Notes under the pieces: generated by a model
Seen by the model: only the letters and a program-made list of their open reading frames with translations
Told to the model about the DNA's origin: nothing
Database searches by the model: none
Program-made: the position numbers and the translations under genes
Assembly: GCA_002340325.1 (NCBI GenBank)
Contig: DDLV01000019.1
Coordinates: forward strand, 1 to 59,409
Origin: Glaciecola sp. UBA2563
GTDB taxonomy: Bacteria > Pseudomonadota > Gammaproteobacteria > Enterobacterales > Alteromonadaceae
DNA length: 59,409 nt
Reading direction: 5' to 3'
Shown: positions 28,505 through 37,291 of the stretch, one piece after another
Layout: the number at the start of each line of letters is the position of its first letter
Position numbering within the stretch: the stretch's first letter is position 1

Positions 28505-29926
28505 ATGAAGATAAGACGTTTTAGTGGTAAAGATATGCGCGAGGCACTTAAGCAAGTCAAGGATGAGCTGGGTGGTAATGCAGTCATTATGTCAAATAAA
28601 AAGACATCACAAGGGGTCGAGCTTGTTGCCGCTATTGATCCGATGGAGCAACAAACTCCGGCACAGGCACCAGCACCGGCAGCGTTAGCTCAAGAGGTAT
28701 CGCCTAAAAACGAAATCAAACAACAAAACGAATCCTCAGTACGAGCACAGGCATCACTTAGAGAAGTAATAGGAGATGCAGATACCGATAGTCTCGAAGC
28801 TTTATTACAACGCACGCATCACAAAAACGAAAATCAATATGGTCAAACCGAAATCAATGTAGCGCCAGATGAAAACAATCGACACGCGTCAAGTTTAAGA
28901 GCAGATGAAAACATGGTGCGTTCGCCTGCATTTTCTGAAGTTTCAGTGAGCCCAATGATGGAAAGCGAAGTTAACGTGACACCTCCTCCGAGTGTGCTTG
29001 AACCCGAGCAGTTAGAGGGTATCCGCGGTGAATTGGAGTCCATCAAGAACGTGTTAAAACATCAGATAACCGAATTATCTGAGGAACGAAAAAAGAGAAA
29101 TAACCCAGTACAGCATTTCCTTCAAGAGCAGATGATTGGCATGGGTTTGTCATCAAAACTTGCAGAGCAATTGATCAATTTTCTCCCGCCTCAAATAGGC
29201 GAGGTCGAAGGCTGGAATTACCTTTTGAACTTGCTATCGAATCGAATAAGTACTGGCAACAACGAAATTCTTTCTACTGGCGGGATTATTGGATTTGTAG
29301 GTCCGACCGGGTCGGGTAAAACGACAACCTTGGCAAAGCTTGCGGCGAAGTACGCGCAAAAGTATGGGCCTGAGCAAGTAGCCATTATCACAATAGACTC
29401 GTATCGCATCGCTGCATACGAGCAGCTTGCCACCTATGCAAAGATTATAGGGTGCGCAGTAGGTAGAGCACAATCATCGCAGGAACTGAGTCAGCTTTTG
29501 TATCAATTGCGGAACAAATCACTCATATTAATCGATACAGCTGGATTTAGTCAGCGCGATGAGCGGCTAGTAGAACAGCTAAAACAATTTGAAGGCGCGG
29601 GCAACGAAAAAGTTAAGTTGTATCTAACGTTACCCGCTGGTTCTCAGTATAGCCTTCTCAACGAAACCACAAAGACGTATGCAAGTGCTGATTTGAAGGG
29701 GTGCATTTTCACTAAGCTAGATGAGTGTTACAGCTTGGGTGAAGCATTGAGCACCGTGATAGAAAACGATTTGCCATTGAGCTATGTCACCGACGGACAG
29801 CGTGTGCCGGAGGATATCAAACTAGCCAATGCAAGCAATCTGGCTTTAGTTGCCGCCAGGCTCTACAAAAAATACGGATCAGGTATTAAAACGTCAAACG
29901 AAAAGTCAACGGTTGGTAGTTTATGA
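28505..29926 (+). CDS. flhF: Polar flagellar placement GTPase FlhF
   Basis: FlhF is the SRP-like GTPase that marks the pole for flagellar assembly. The N-terminal B domain starts MKIRRFSGKDMREALKQV, a variable Gln/Glu-rich linker covers about residues 55-180, and the NG domain has the P-loop GPTGSGKTTTLAKL near 266-279. Its stop overlaps the flhG ATG (ATGA). Pairing with FlhG is the usual sign of a single polar or tightly number-controlled flagellum. Confidence 0.95.
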   Translation: MKIRRFSGKDMREALKQVKDELGGNAVIMSNKKTSQGVELVAAIDPMEQQTPAQAPAPAALAQEVSPKNEIKQQNESSVRAQASLREVIGDADTDSLEALLQRTHHKNENQYGQTEINVAPDENNRHASSLRADENMVRSPAFSEVSVSPMMESEVNVTPPPSVLEPEQLEGIRGELESIKNVLKHQITELSEERKKRNNPVQHFLQEQMIGMGLSSKLAEQLINFLPPQIGEVEGWNYLLNLLSNRISTGNNEILSTGGIIGFVGPTGSGKTTTLAKLAAKYAQKYGPEQVAIITIDSYRIAAYEQLATYAKIIGCAVGRAQSSQELSQLLYQLRNKSLILIDTAGFSQRDERLVEQLKQFEGAGNEKVKLYLTLPAGSQYSLLNETTKTYASADLKGCIFTKLDECYSLGEALSTVIENDLPLSYVTDGQRVPEDIKLANASNLALVAARLYKKYGSGIKTSNEKSTVGSL

Positions 29927-30774
29927 TAGAAGATCAGGCAGTGAGTTTGCGTAACATGCATCGTGCCAGAAAAATTCAGGTCGTCGCCGTCTCTGGTGGA
30001 AAGGGCGGTGTTGGCAAGACAAATCTTAGTTTAAACCTTGCGATATCGTCAGCAAAGAGAGGCAAAAAAGTCCTCATATTAGACGCTGATTTGGGGCTCG
30101 CTAACATCGATGTAATGTTGGGTTTGCGCGTGGAACGCAATTTATCGCATGTGCTCTCTGGCGAATGTACGTTAGACGAGGTGCTTGTTACTGGCCCTCA
30201 TGGCGTCAAAATAGCACCTGCAACCTCTGGCACAAAAATGATGTCACAACTCAGCGCAAGAGAGCATGCTGGGCTTATTAGGGCATTTGGGGAACTTCAA
30301 ACACCAGTGGATATGTTATTAGTCGATACTGCAGCGGGTATTTCAGACATGGTGGTGAGTTTTTCTAGAGCTTCTCAGGAGGTCATCATTGTTGTTTGTG
30401 ATGAGCCTACCTCGCTTACTGATGCATATGCATTGATAAAGATACTCAACCGAGAACATGGTGTTTTTAAATTTAAAGTGGTTGCCAACATGGTACGTAG
30501 TGAACGCGAAGGCAAGGAACTGTTTAGTAAACTGTCAAAAGTGACAGGGCGTTTCTTGGATATCGCGCTTGAATTAGTTGCTATTGTGCCATTTGACGAG
30601 AACGTAAGAAAGTCGATTCGAAAACAAACAGCTATTGTCGATGCATTTCCAGGCTCACCTGCCGCTAAAGCCATCAGCAATCTTGCCGACAAAGTAGTTA
30701 CCTGGCCGGTGCCTACGCAAGCAGGGGGTCACCTTGAGTTTTTTATTGAAAACCTTGTGACAGTGCATGAGTAG
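29923..30774 (+). CDS. flhG: Flagellar number regulator FlhG (FleN)
   Basis: FlhG is a MinD-like ATPase that limits flagellar number by acting on FlhF and on the master regulator FlrA. The deviant Walker A SGGKGGVGKTN lies at about residues 25-35, and the second conserved segment LLVDTAAGISD is present. Length 283 is normal. The gene overlaps flhF by 4 nt and precedes fliA by 11 nt. Confidence 0.94.
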   Translation: MIEDQAVSLRNMHRARKIQVVAVSGGKGGVGKTNLSLNLAISSAKRGKKVLILDADLGLANIDVMLGLRVERNLSHVLSGECTLDEVLVTGPHGVKIAPATSGTKMMSQLSAREHAGLIRAFGELQTPVDMLLVDTAAGISDMVVSFSRASQEVIIVVCDEPTSLTDAYALIKILNREHGVFKFKVVANMVRSEREGKELFSKLSKVTGRFLDIALELVAIVPFDENVRKSIRKQTAIVDAFPGSPAAKAISNLADKVVTWPVPTQAGGHLEFFIENLVTVHE

Positions 30775-30785
30775 GTAATAAAAGA

Positions 30786-31514
30786 GTGAGTACTAAATTG
30801 TCCTTTTATCAACAGCAAATTGACAAGAACCAACTTGTTGAACGACACGCGCCACTAGTGAAGCGGATTGCCCACCACCTTATGCTACGACTTCCTGCAA
30901 GCGTTATCGTCGACGACCTTATCCAAAGCGGCATGATTGGGCTGCTTGAAGCTGCTAAAAACTTCGACGGAAGCAAGGGAGCTAGTTTTGAAACCTTTGC
31001 AGGCATTCGGATTAGAGGCGCAATGCTAGACGAAATCAGGAAAGGCGATTGGACGCCTCGTTCGGTGCATAAAAATTCAAGAGCGATAACAGAAGCCATT
31101 CACGAAGTTGAGCGAGAGACTGGTAGAGATGCTCGCGATACTGAAGTCGCCGCAAAGTTAGATGTATCGCTAAAAGACTATCATCAGATGCTGAATGAAG
31201 TGAATGCAGGAAAACTAATAGGCATGGAAGATTTAGGTGTTTCCGAGGACGTCATTACAAACGAAGAGAACAAGGGAAATAATCATCCATTCGAAGAAAT
31301 GATGCAAGGATCATTTCAGAAAGCACTTGCTCGGGCGATAACAACTCTACCAGAGAGAGAAGCAATCGTGTTGTCTTTGTATTATGACGAAGAACTGAAC
31401 CTACGCGAAATCGGAGAAGTACTCGAAGTCAGCGAATCGCGGGTTAGTCAGATACACAGCCAAGCGATGATGAAGTTAAAAGCTAAAATGCAGTCATGGC
31501 GTAATCCTGAATAG
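30786..31514 (+). CDS. fliA: Flagellar sigma factor FliA (sigma-28)
   Basis: FliA directs late flagellar and chemotaxis transcription. The 242-residue protein begins at a GTG and contains sigma region 2 (HAPLVKRIAHHLMLRLPASV...DDLIQSGMIGL), region 3 and a region 4 helix-turn-helix (LNLREIGEVLEVSESRVSQI). No FlgM gene lies in the window. Confidence 0.95.
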   Translation: MSTKLSFYQQQIDKNQLVERHAPLVKRIAHHLMLRLPASVIVDDLIQSGMIGLLEAAKNFDGSKGASFETFAGIRIRGAMLDEIRKGDWTPRSVHKNSRAITEAIHEVERETGRDARDTEVAAKLDVSLKDYHQMLNEVNAGKLIGMEDLGVSEDVITNEENKGNNHPFEEMMQGSFQKALARAITTLPEREAIVLSLYYDEELNLREIGEVLEVSESRVSQIHSQAMMKLKAKMQSWRNPE

Positions 31515-31542
31515 CAATCAATGTAAAAAATTATTCCACACT

Positions 31543-31555
31543 GGAGGTAGTTTTG
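31543..31555 (+). promoter_or_regulatory. Ribosome binding site deciding the cheY start
   Basis: GGAGG at 31543-31547 stands 5 nt before TTG 31553 but 17 nt before the first ATG at 31565. This favours TTG as the start. Confidence 0.7.
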
Positions 31556-31936
31556 GATAAAAACATGAAAATTCTCGTCGTTGATGATTTTTCAACGATG
31601 AGAAGAATAATCAAAAACCTTTTAAAGGATCTTGGATTCACCAATATTCAAGAAGCAGATGATGGCAGCACGGCGTTGCCGATGCTTCAGCAGGGCGATT
31701 TTGATTTTGTTGTGACTGATTGGAATATGCCTGGTATGCAGGGAATAGATTTGCTAAGAGAGATTAGAGCTAGTGACAGTTTGAAACATCTACCTGTTTT
31801 AATGGTGACAGCTGAAGCAAAGAAAGAGCAGATAGTTGCTGCGGCACAGGCAGGCGTTAATGGTTATGTTGTTAAGCCATTTACCGCTGCAACCCTCAAA
31901 GAGAAGCTGGATAAAATTTTCGAACGACTCAGTTAA
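31553..31936 (+). CDS. cheY: Chemotaxis response regulator CheY (TTG start)
   Basis: CheY carries the phosphoryl signal from CheA to FliM. The 127-residue receiver domain starts MDKNMKILVVDDFSTMRRI, with the acidic pair VVDD, phospho-acceptor D56 in TDWNMPG, the Thr of MVTAEA and the Lys of VVKPF. TTG is chosen on the ribosome site and on the N-terminal length shared with other CheY proteins. Confidence 0.95.
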   Translation: MDKNMKILVVDDFSTMRRIIKNLLKDLGFTNIQEADDGSTALPMLQQGDFDFVVTDWNMPGMQGIDLLREIRASDSLKHLPVLMVTAEAKKEQIVAAAQAGVNGYVVKPFTAATLKEKLDKIFERLS

Positions 31937-31965
31937 TACAGCTTGGCGATAAAAGGGTTTAACGC

Positions 31966-32718
31966 ATGACAACACAAGAGCAACTCGTTTCAATTGAAGA
32001 AGCAAAAGAGCTTCTTACCTTGCTTGAGAGCGGCGATATAGAAGCGGCTAACGATATCGTCCACAGTTTTAAACTGAGAGAGTCCACGGAATTATTTTCG
32101 GAAGTTGGAAAACTCACAAGGCAGCTGCACACATCGTTAACAAATTTTCAAATGGACGAAAAAATTGCGCATCTTACAAAAGAATCAATACCCGACGCGC
32201 AATCCAGACTGGAGTATGTAATAGCGGAAACCGAGAAAGCAGCAAATTCAACAATGGATGCGGTAGAGCGAAGTATGCCGCTTGCAGAACAGCTAAACGA
32301 AAGATTTGGAAGTTTGATCCCGAATTGGAAAAAGCTAATGAAGCGTCAGCTGGAACTCGGCGAATTCAAAACGCTTTGCCACGAGCTAGACGATTTACTT
32401 TTGGATGCGCAAAATGATTCTGCAACACTAAACTCTATGCTTACCGAAGTATTAATGGCACAAGGCTATCAAGACCTGACTGGCCAAGTGATCAGAAGAG
32501 TTATCGAGTTGGTCGCCGAAGTAGAGACGGGTCTTGTAGATATGCTCGAAACGTTTAGCGAGCATGATTTACCAAAAGAAGTCGAAATGCCTCAACCTTT
32601 AAAGAAAGAAGACGATAAAGTCGAGGCAGAGGGGCCTATCATAAATGCGAAGGGCCGCAATGACGTGGTACAGAGTCAAGACGATGTGGATGATTTATTA
32701 TCCAGTTTAGGTTTTTAG
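31966..32718 (+). CDS. cheZ: CheY-P phosphatase CheZ
   Basis: CheZ dephosphorylates CheY. The 250-residue helical-hairpin protein has the catalytic Gln in YQDLTGQVI at Q169 (E. coli Q147 equivalent). Its C-terminal peptide SQDDVDDLLSSLGF is the CheY-binding tail and resembles the FliM N-terminus. cheA starts 9 nt after the stop. Confidence 0.95.
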   Translation: MTTQEQLVSIEEAKELLTLLESGDIEAANDIVHSFKLRESTELFSEVGKLTRQLHTSLTNFQMDEKIAHLTKESIPDAQSRLEYVIAETEKAANSTMDAVERSMPLAEQLNERFGSLIPNWKKLMKRQLELGEFKTLCHELDDLLLDAQNDSATLNSMLTEVLMAQGYQDLTGQVIRRVIELVAEVETGLVDMLETFSEHDLPKEVEMPQPLKKEDDKVEAEGPIINAKGRNDVVQSQDDVDDLLSSLGF

Positions 32719-32727
32719 GGGGAATCA

Positions 32728-35031
32728 ATGTCATTTGAGGTTGATGAAGATATATTACAAGACTTCTTGGTAGAAGCAGGTGAAATTCTTGAACAATTAC
32801 AAGAACAGCTCGTTGATCTAGAGAACAACCCAGATGATTCCGACCTTTTAAATGCAATTTTTAGAGGGTATCACACGGTTAAAGGTGGTGCTGGTTTTTT
32901 GTCTTTAACTGAACTCGTTGACGTATGTCACGGCGCAGAAAATGTATTTGATGTCATGCGAAATGGACAACGTACACTTACACCAGAGTTGATGGACGTC
33001 ATTCTCCAAGCGACTGATGTAGTTGTTGAGATGTTTGAAAACGTTAAGGCCCGCGCTCCATTAGAGCCGGCTTCGAGTGATTTGATTGACATACTGCACA
33101 AGCTAGCCGCGCCTGAACAGGAAGGCGAACAAATTTTCGCCGCAGAACAAAACGAAGAAGAACCGTCAGCAGAATCAAGTGTAGAACAGTCAATTGAGAA
33201 GGTAGTTGATGCTGTGTCTGCATCAAATGCAGCAGGCGAAAATGCAGACAAAAACGCAGACGCAGATACGCCCATAGACGAAATAACTGAAGATGAATTT
33301 GAAGCCTTATTAGACGAATTGCATGGCGACGTGGCGCCAGGCGCTAATTCCGCAGACACCAAATCAGACAAGCCTGCTAATGGGTCCGCTTCTAACGAAG
33401 ACATCACAGATGATGAGTTTGAAGCACTTTTAGATGATTTACATGGAAAAGGGAGCTTCGGAGAGACGTCTGATGGTAACAGCAGCACAAAATCTGATTC
33501 TAAATCGGCAAGCGATGATGAGATAACAGACGATGAATTTGAAGCGTTGTTAGATGAATTACACGGGCAAGGAAAAGGGCCTGCTGAAGCAAATGCGTCT
33601 AACGCCAACGCAAAAGCAACGACGTCAAATGACAAAGCCAAAGATTCAGGTAAAGAAGCTGGCAACAAAGAAGTCTCCGAAAGCAAAGCAATAGATAACA
33701 GCAAAGCTAAAACGTCTGCTGGTGAAACTAGCGCGCCATTATCTCAAGCAAAGCAAGCTCAAGCAAAGCAAGGCGAAGCTGCGCAGAATAATTCAGCTTC
33801 AGCCAAGGCTCCCGCTGCTGCTAAAGCGCCCGCGGCTGCGAAAAAACCTGATAATAAACCTGCGCCTGCACAAGGCGAGACAACGGTTCGCGTAGACACG
33901 AAACGACTTGATCAGATCATGAACATGGTCGGTGAGCTTGTGTTGGTAAGAAACAGATTAATAAGCTTAGGGATTAACACTGCAGACGAAGATATGTCCA
34001 AGGCAATTGCCAATCTGGACGTGGTAACAGGTGATTTGCAAGGCGCTGTAATGAAAACGCGCATGCAGCCCATCAAGAAAGTGTTTGGACGATTCCCCAG
34101 AGTGGTTCGCGACCTCGCGAGAAGTTTGAAAAAAGAAATTTCGCTGGTGCTAGAAGGCGAAGAAACCGATTTAGATAAAAATCTTGTTGAAGCGCTAGCG
34201 GACCCATTGGTCCACTTGGTGAGAAACTCTGTTGACCACGGGATAGAGATGCCGGACGATCGAGAGGCTGCAGGAAAACCTCGATTGGGCACCGTCAAGC
34301 TGGCAGCATCCCAAGAAGGCGATCACATCTTGCTTACCATCAAAGATGATGGGAAGGGGATGGATCCCGAAAAACTCAAAAACATTGCCATTAGCCGCGG
34401 TGTATTGGATGCAGATGCAGCATCGAGAATGTCGGACGTCGAAGCATTCAACCTTATATTTGCGCCTGGTTTTTCAACAAAAACAGAGATTAGTGACATA
34501 TCTGGCCGCGGTGTGGGCATGGACGTGGTGAAAACCAAAATAGCACAGCTCAATGGTACAGTAAGCATAAACTCTGCGCTTGGAAAAGGAACCACGCTTG
34601 AAATAAAGGTTCCATTGACACTCGCCATCCTACCAACGTTGATGATATTGATTGGAAAGCAAGCGTTTGCTTTGCCTTTGGGCTCCGTCAATGAAATTAT
34701 CAATATGGATATAAGCAAAACCAACACTGTTGATGGTCAACTCACCATGGTCGTCCGGAGCAAAGCGATCCCATTGTTTTACTTAAGCGACTGGCTCAAC
34801 CCGATGCAGCCATCACAAGACCGTTCCAAGGGACATGTAGTAGTGGTGCAAATCGGTACTAAGCAAATTGGGTTCGTCGTTGACTCTCTAATTGGTCAAG
34901 AGGAAGTCGTGATCAAACCTTTGGATGAAATTTTGCAAGGTACGCCAGGCATGGCAGGTGCAACCATTACATCTGATGGCGGAATTGCGTTGATATTGGA
35001 TATCCCCAGTCTACTTAAACGTTACGCGTAG
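32728..35031 (+). CDS. cheA: Chemotaxis histidine kinase CheA
   Basis: CheA phosphorylates CheY in receptor arrays. The P1 Hpt domain has H49 in RGYHTVKGGAG. No ordinary P2 domain is visible: residues 184-282 instead carry three copies of an acidic motif of type DDEFEALLDELHG, exactly 40 residues apart, followed by an Ala/Lys/Ser-rich linker to about residue 395. P3 starts at RVDTKRLDQIMNMVGELV, P4 has the N box VHLVRNSVDHGIE and G boxes, and a CheW-like P5 ends the protein. Length 767. A cheB gene, normally next, is absent. Confidence 0.96.
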   Translation: MSFEVDEDILQDFLVEAGEILEQLQEQLVDLENNPDDSDLLNAIFRGYHTVKGGAGFLSLTELVDVCHGAENVFDVMRNGQRTLTPELMDVILQATDVVVEMFENVKARAPLEPASSDLIDILHKLAAPEQEGEQIFAAEQNEEEPSAESSVEQSIEKVVDAVSASNAAGENADKNADADTPIDEITEDEFEALLDELHGDVAPGANSADTKSDKPANGSASNEDITDDEFEALLDDLHGKGSFGETSDGNSSTKSDSKSASDDEITDDEFEALLDELHGQGKGPAEANASNANAKATTSNDKAKDSGKEAGNKEVSESKAIDNSKAKTSAGETSAPLSQAKQAQAKQGEAAQNNSASAKAPAAAKAPAAAKKPDNKPAPAQGETTVRVDTKRLDQIMNMVGELVLVRNRLISLGINTADEDMSKAIANLDVVTGDLQGAVMKTRMQPIKKVFGRFPRVVRDLARSLKKEISLVLEGEETDLDKNLVEALADPLVHLVRNSVDHGIEMPDDREAAGKPRLGTVKLAASQEGDHILLTIKDDGKGMDPEKLKNIAISRGVLDADAASRMSDVEAFNLIFAPGFSTKTEISDISGRGVGMDVVKTKIAQLNGTVSINSALGKGTTLEIKVPLTLAILPTLMILIGKQAFALPLGSVNEIINMDISKTNTVDGQLTMVVRSKAIPLFYLSDWLNPMQPSQDRSKGHVVVVQIGTKQIGFVVDSLIGQEEVVIKPLDEILQGTPGMAGATITSDGGIALILDIPSLLKRYA
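33278..33572 (+). repeat. Three in-frame 120-bp-period repeats in cheA
   Basis: The phenylalanine of each EFEALLDELHG-type motif is residue 191, 231 and 271 of CheA, a period of exactly 40 codons. The motif proteins are near identical while synonymous positions differ, so the copies are old and kept by selection on the protein. Confidence 0.85.
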
Positions 35032-35098
35032 AGTAAACAATCAAGCAGACCGAAAATTGGTATTTATCAAATTATCTAAACATTGGTGTTAGTAACCT

Positions 35099-35905
35099 AT
35101 GAAAGTATGGACGGTGGTAAACCAAAAAGGCGGCGTGGGTAAAACAACAACAGCAATCTCAATGGCGGGTAGTCTCTCTAGTCAAGGGTATAAAGTCCTA
35201 TTGATTGATGCAGATCCTCACGCATCACTCTCCAATTACTTAAACATTGATGATTCCTCTCACACCCTCTACGACATCTTTTTGTCGAATGATTTAACTG
35301 AGTTGACTGACCCATGTACCCATATATCCTGCGCCAAAGGCATTGATATAGTGCCTGCAAATAGTCTTCTTACCACGCTTGATAGACAGTTTGCTCAAGA
35401 GTCAGGGAAAGGGTTGGTTGTTAAAAAATACCTTGCAATGATGCATGAAAAATACGATGTAACAATAATAGACTGTCCTCCGGTATTAGGTGTATTGATG
35501 GTAAATGCGCTTGTCGCCGCGCAACTTGTTGTTGTGCCAACGCAAACTGAATTTTTGTCGTTGAAAGGGCTTTCCAGCATGATGCAGACCATCGATTTAT
35601 TGACGCCATCTATGAGAGAAAACTTCAAGATTAAAATCGTGGCAACGATGTTTGATAAGCGGCTCAATGCATGTCAAGAAGCGTACAAGCGATTAAAATC
35701 AGATTATCCTAGTCAACTATGGCGTGGATATATACCGATGGATACCAAGTTTAGACACGCCAGTGAAAAAGGCCTTCCGATACAACAGTTTTCGCCGTTA
35801 TCAAGAGGCAGCTACGCCTACGAAAAGCTTACTAATAAATTGATGCAAACTGCGCTTACAAAGTCATCAAAGCAAACAACACGCGTGGTGACGGCAAGTG
35901 TTTGA
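35099..35905 (+). CDS. parC: ParA-like chemotaxis array positioning ATPase ParC
   Basis: ParC is the ParA-family ATPase that places chemotaxis arrays at the cell pole in Vibrio-type bacteria. The 268-residue protein has the deviant Walker A KGGVGKTT at about residues 10-17 and VTIIDCPPVLG. Its place between cheA and a CheW-domain protein separates it from a chromosome-partition Soj. The stop overlaps parP by 8 nt. Confidence 0.88.
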   Translation: MKVWTVVNQKGGVGKTTTAISMAGSLSSQGYKVLLIDADPHASLSNYLNIDDSSHTLYDIFLSNDLTELTDPCTHISCAKGIDIVPANSLLTTLDRQFAQESGKGLVVKKYLAMMHEKYDVTIIDCPPVLGVLMVNALVAAQLVVVPTQTEFLSLKGLSSMMQTIDLLTPSMRENFKIKIVATMFDKRLNACQEAYKRLKSDYPSQLWRGYIPMDTKFRHASEKGLPIQQFSPLSRGSYAYEKLTNKLMQTALTKSSKQTTRVVTASV

Positions 35906-36560
35906 CTCAAATGATAAAGAAGATCCGCTTAAGCAATATCTAAGAGCGCTAACTTCAGATAGTGTCACTAGTAAACAGGCCAATGCCGAATCGTTGTTAA
36001 AAAACGCAGAACAAATGGGTCTGAATGGGCTCTTGGAAAAACAGAGCAACAATAAAAAGGACAGTGAATCCAGTATTTCACATCAACAAACGTCTAGCGA
36101 TACTTTAGATATACAGGCTAGATTGGATGATGAATTCTTTGCACTACTTCTGGAGATAGACGGCATAAAGGTGGCGATGCCATTGGCGGAACTTGGCGGC
36201 ATACACACGCTTGATAACATGTCCAAGTTGCCATCAAAATCAAAAATTAATATGGGATTACTATACAAGAATACTGGTAGGTTCACGTGTATAGATTTGG
36301 CAAAGGTTATTCTGCCTGATCGATTCCCAGATAATGCGAGTTCGTCTCTAGACTATAAATTTGCCGTTCAACTTGATCATACAGGTTATGTTGTTGCATG
36401 CGAATCTGCATGTGAAACAACTATCATTCACAAATCAGATGTAAAATGGAGAGACGAAAAAACAAAGCACGCGTGGAAAGCTGGTACAGTTTTGTCTTCG
36501 ATGTATGTGCTAGCAGATGTGAAGGGCTTAATCGAAACCATTGAAGCCTTACCAAATTAG
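35898..36560 (+). CDS. parP: ParP-like CheW-domain array coupling protein (GTG start)
   Basis: ParP links ParC to CheA and stabilises polar arrays. The 220-residue protein has a disordered N-terminus of about 75 residues, then a CheW-like domain (EFFALLLEIDGIKVAMPLAE). The GTG start overlaps parC by 8 nt, which fits a functional pair. Assignment rests on domain and position. Confidence 0.82.
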   Translation: MFDSNDKEDPLKQYLRALTSDSVTSKQANAESLLKNAEQMGLNGLLEKQSNNKKDSESSISHQQTSSDTLDIQARLDDEFFALLLEIDGIKVAMPLAELGGIHTLDNMSKLPSKSKINMGLLYKNTGRFTCIDLAKVILPDRFPDNASSSLDYKFAVQLDHTGYVVACESACETTIIHKSDVKWRDEKTKHAWKAGTVLSSMYVLADVKGLIETIEALPN

Positions 36561-36670
36561 AATAATCTGCTTCAGAACTAATTCGCACGGCCGATACGTC
36601 TATTAGACAAAAGCAAGTAACCAGAGTCATTGAATCTCTATTTTCTCTACTGTAATTAATGGGGCCCTAT

Positions 36671-37162
36671 ATGTCAGAAGAAAGAACCATAGCAGCCACG
36701 GCGGATCCAAAAGATGAAGTTTTGCAATGGGTAACATATCGTCTAGATAACGAGACATATGGGATCAACGTTATGCAAGTACAAGAGGTACTACGGTATA
36801 CAGAAATAGCGCCAGTTCCTGGTGCGCCAAATTATGTACTTGGTATTATCAACCTTCGGGGTAATGTCGTTACTGTTATTGATACGCGCAGCAGATTTGG
36901 ACTACCTAGTGCTGAAATAACGGATAATTCTAGAATCGTCATTATCGAATCCGATGAAAATGTGGTGGGAATACTTGTAGATAGTGTTGCAGAGGTCGTT
37001 TACTTGCGGTCTTCTGAAATTGACAGCACACCAAACGTTGGTACCGAAGAAAGCACCAAGTTTATTCAAGGCGTTTCTAACCGAGATGATGAATTGTTGA
37101 TTTTGGTCGATTTAAACAAATTGCTTACTGATGATGAATGGGATGATGTCCTAGGAATGTGA
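36671..37162 (+). CDS. cheW: Chemotaxis coupling protein CheW
   Basis: CheW couples receptors to CheA. The 163-residue protein starts MSEERTIAATADPKDEVLQW and has the CheW fold segments ETYGINVMQVQEVLRY and GIINLRGNVVTVID. ATG 36671 is preferred over ATG 36659 because GGGG at 36661-36664 gives a suitable ribosome site. A terminator follows. Confidence 0.95.
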   Translation: MSEERTIAATADPKDEVLQWVTYRLDNETYGINVMQVQEVLRYTEIAPVPGAPNYVLGIINLRGNVVTVIDTRSRFGLPSAEITDNSRIVIIESDENVVGILVDSVAEVVYLRSSEIDSTPNVGTEESTKFIQGVSNRDDELLILVDLNKLLTDDEWDDVLGM

Positions 37163-37199
37163 AGCCACTATACTTCTAGTATTTGCAGGTTTGTGAATG

Positions 37200-37224
37200 A
37201 GCGGTCGGTAGTCGACCGCTTTTT
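37200..37224 (+). terminator. Rho-independent terminator after cheW
   Basis: An 8-bp stem, AGCGGTCG (37200-37207) with CGACCGCT (37213-37220), has a 5-nt loop and a T5 run. It closes the flagellar/chemotaxis locus. Confidence 0.85.
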
Positions 37225-37291
37225 AGTTTATAATTTCCGCTTTCTTTACACATAAACAATGTCTTAAAAATACATTTACCCGAGATCTAAG

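Noticed and set aside
32928..33704. Long open frame (258 codons) on the minus strand inside cheA
   Set aside because: It is the antisense shadow of the repeat and low-complexity region; the product is Ser/Ala/Leu-rich with no signal of its own and no ribosome site.
36570..36597. GCCGATAC as a sigma-28 (FliA) -10 element before cheW
   Set aside because: No TAAA-like -35 is found at 14-16 nt upstream, so only half of the promoter is present.
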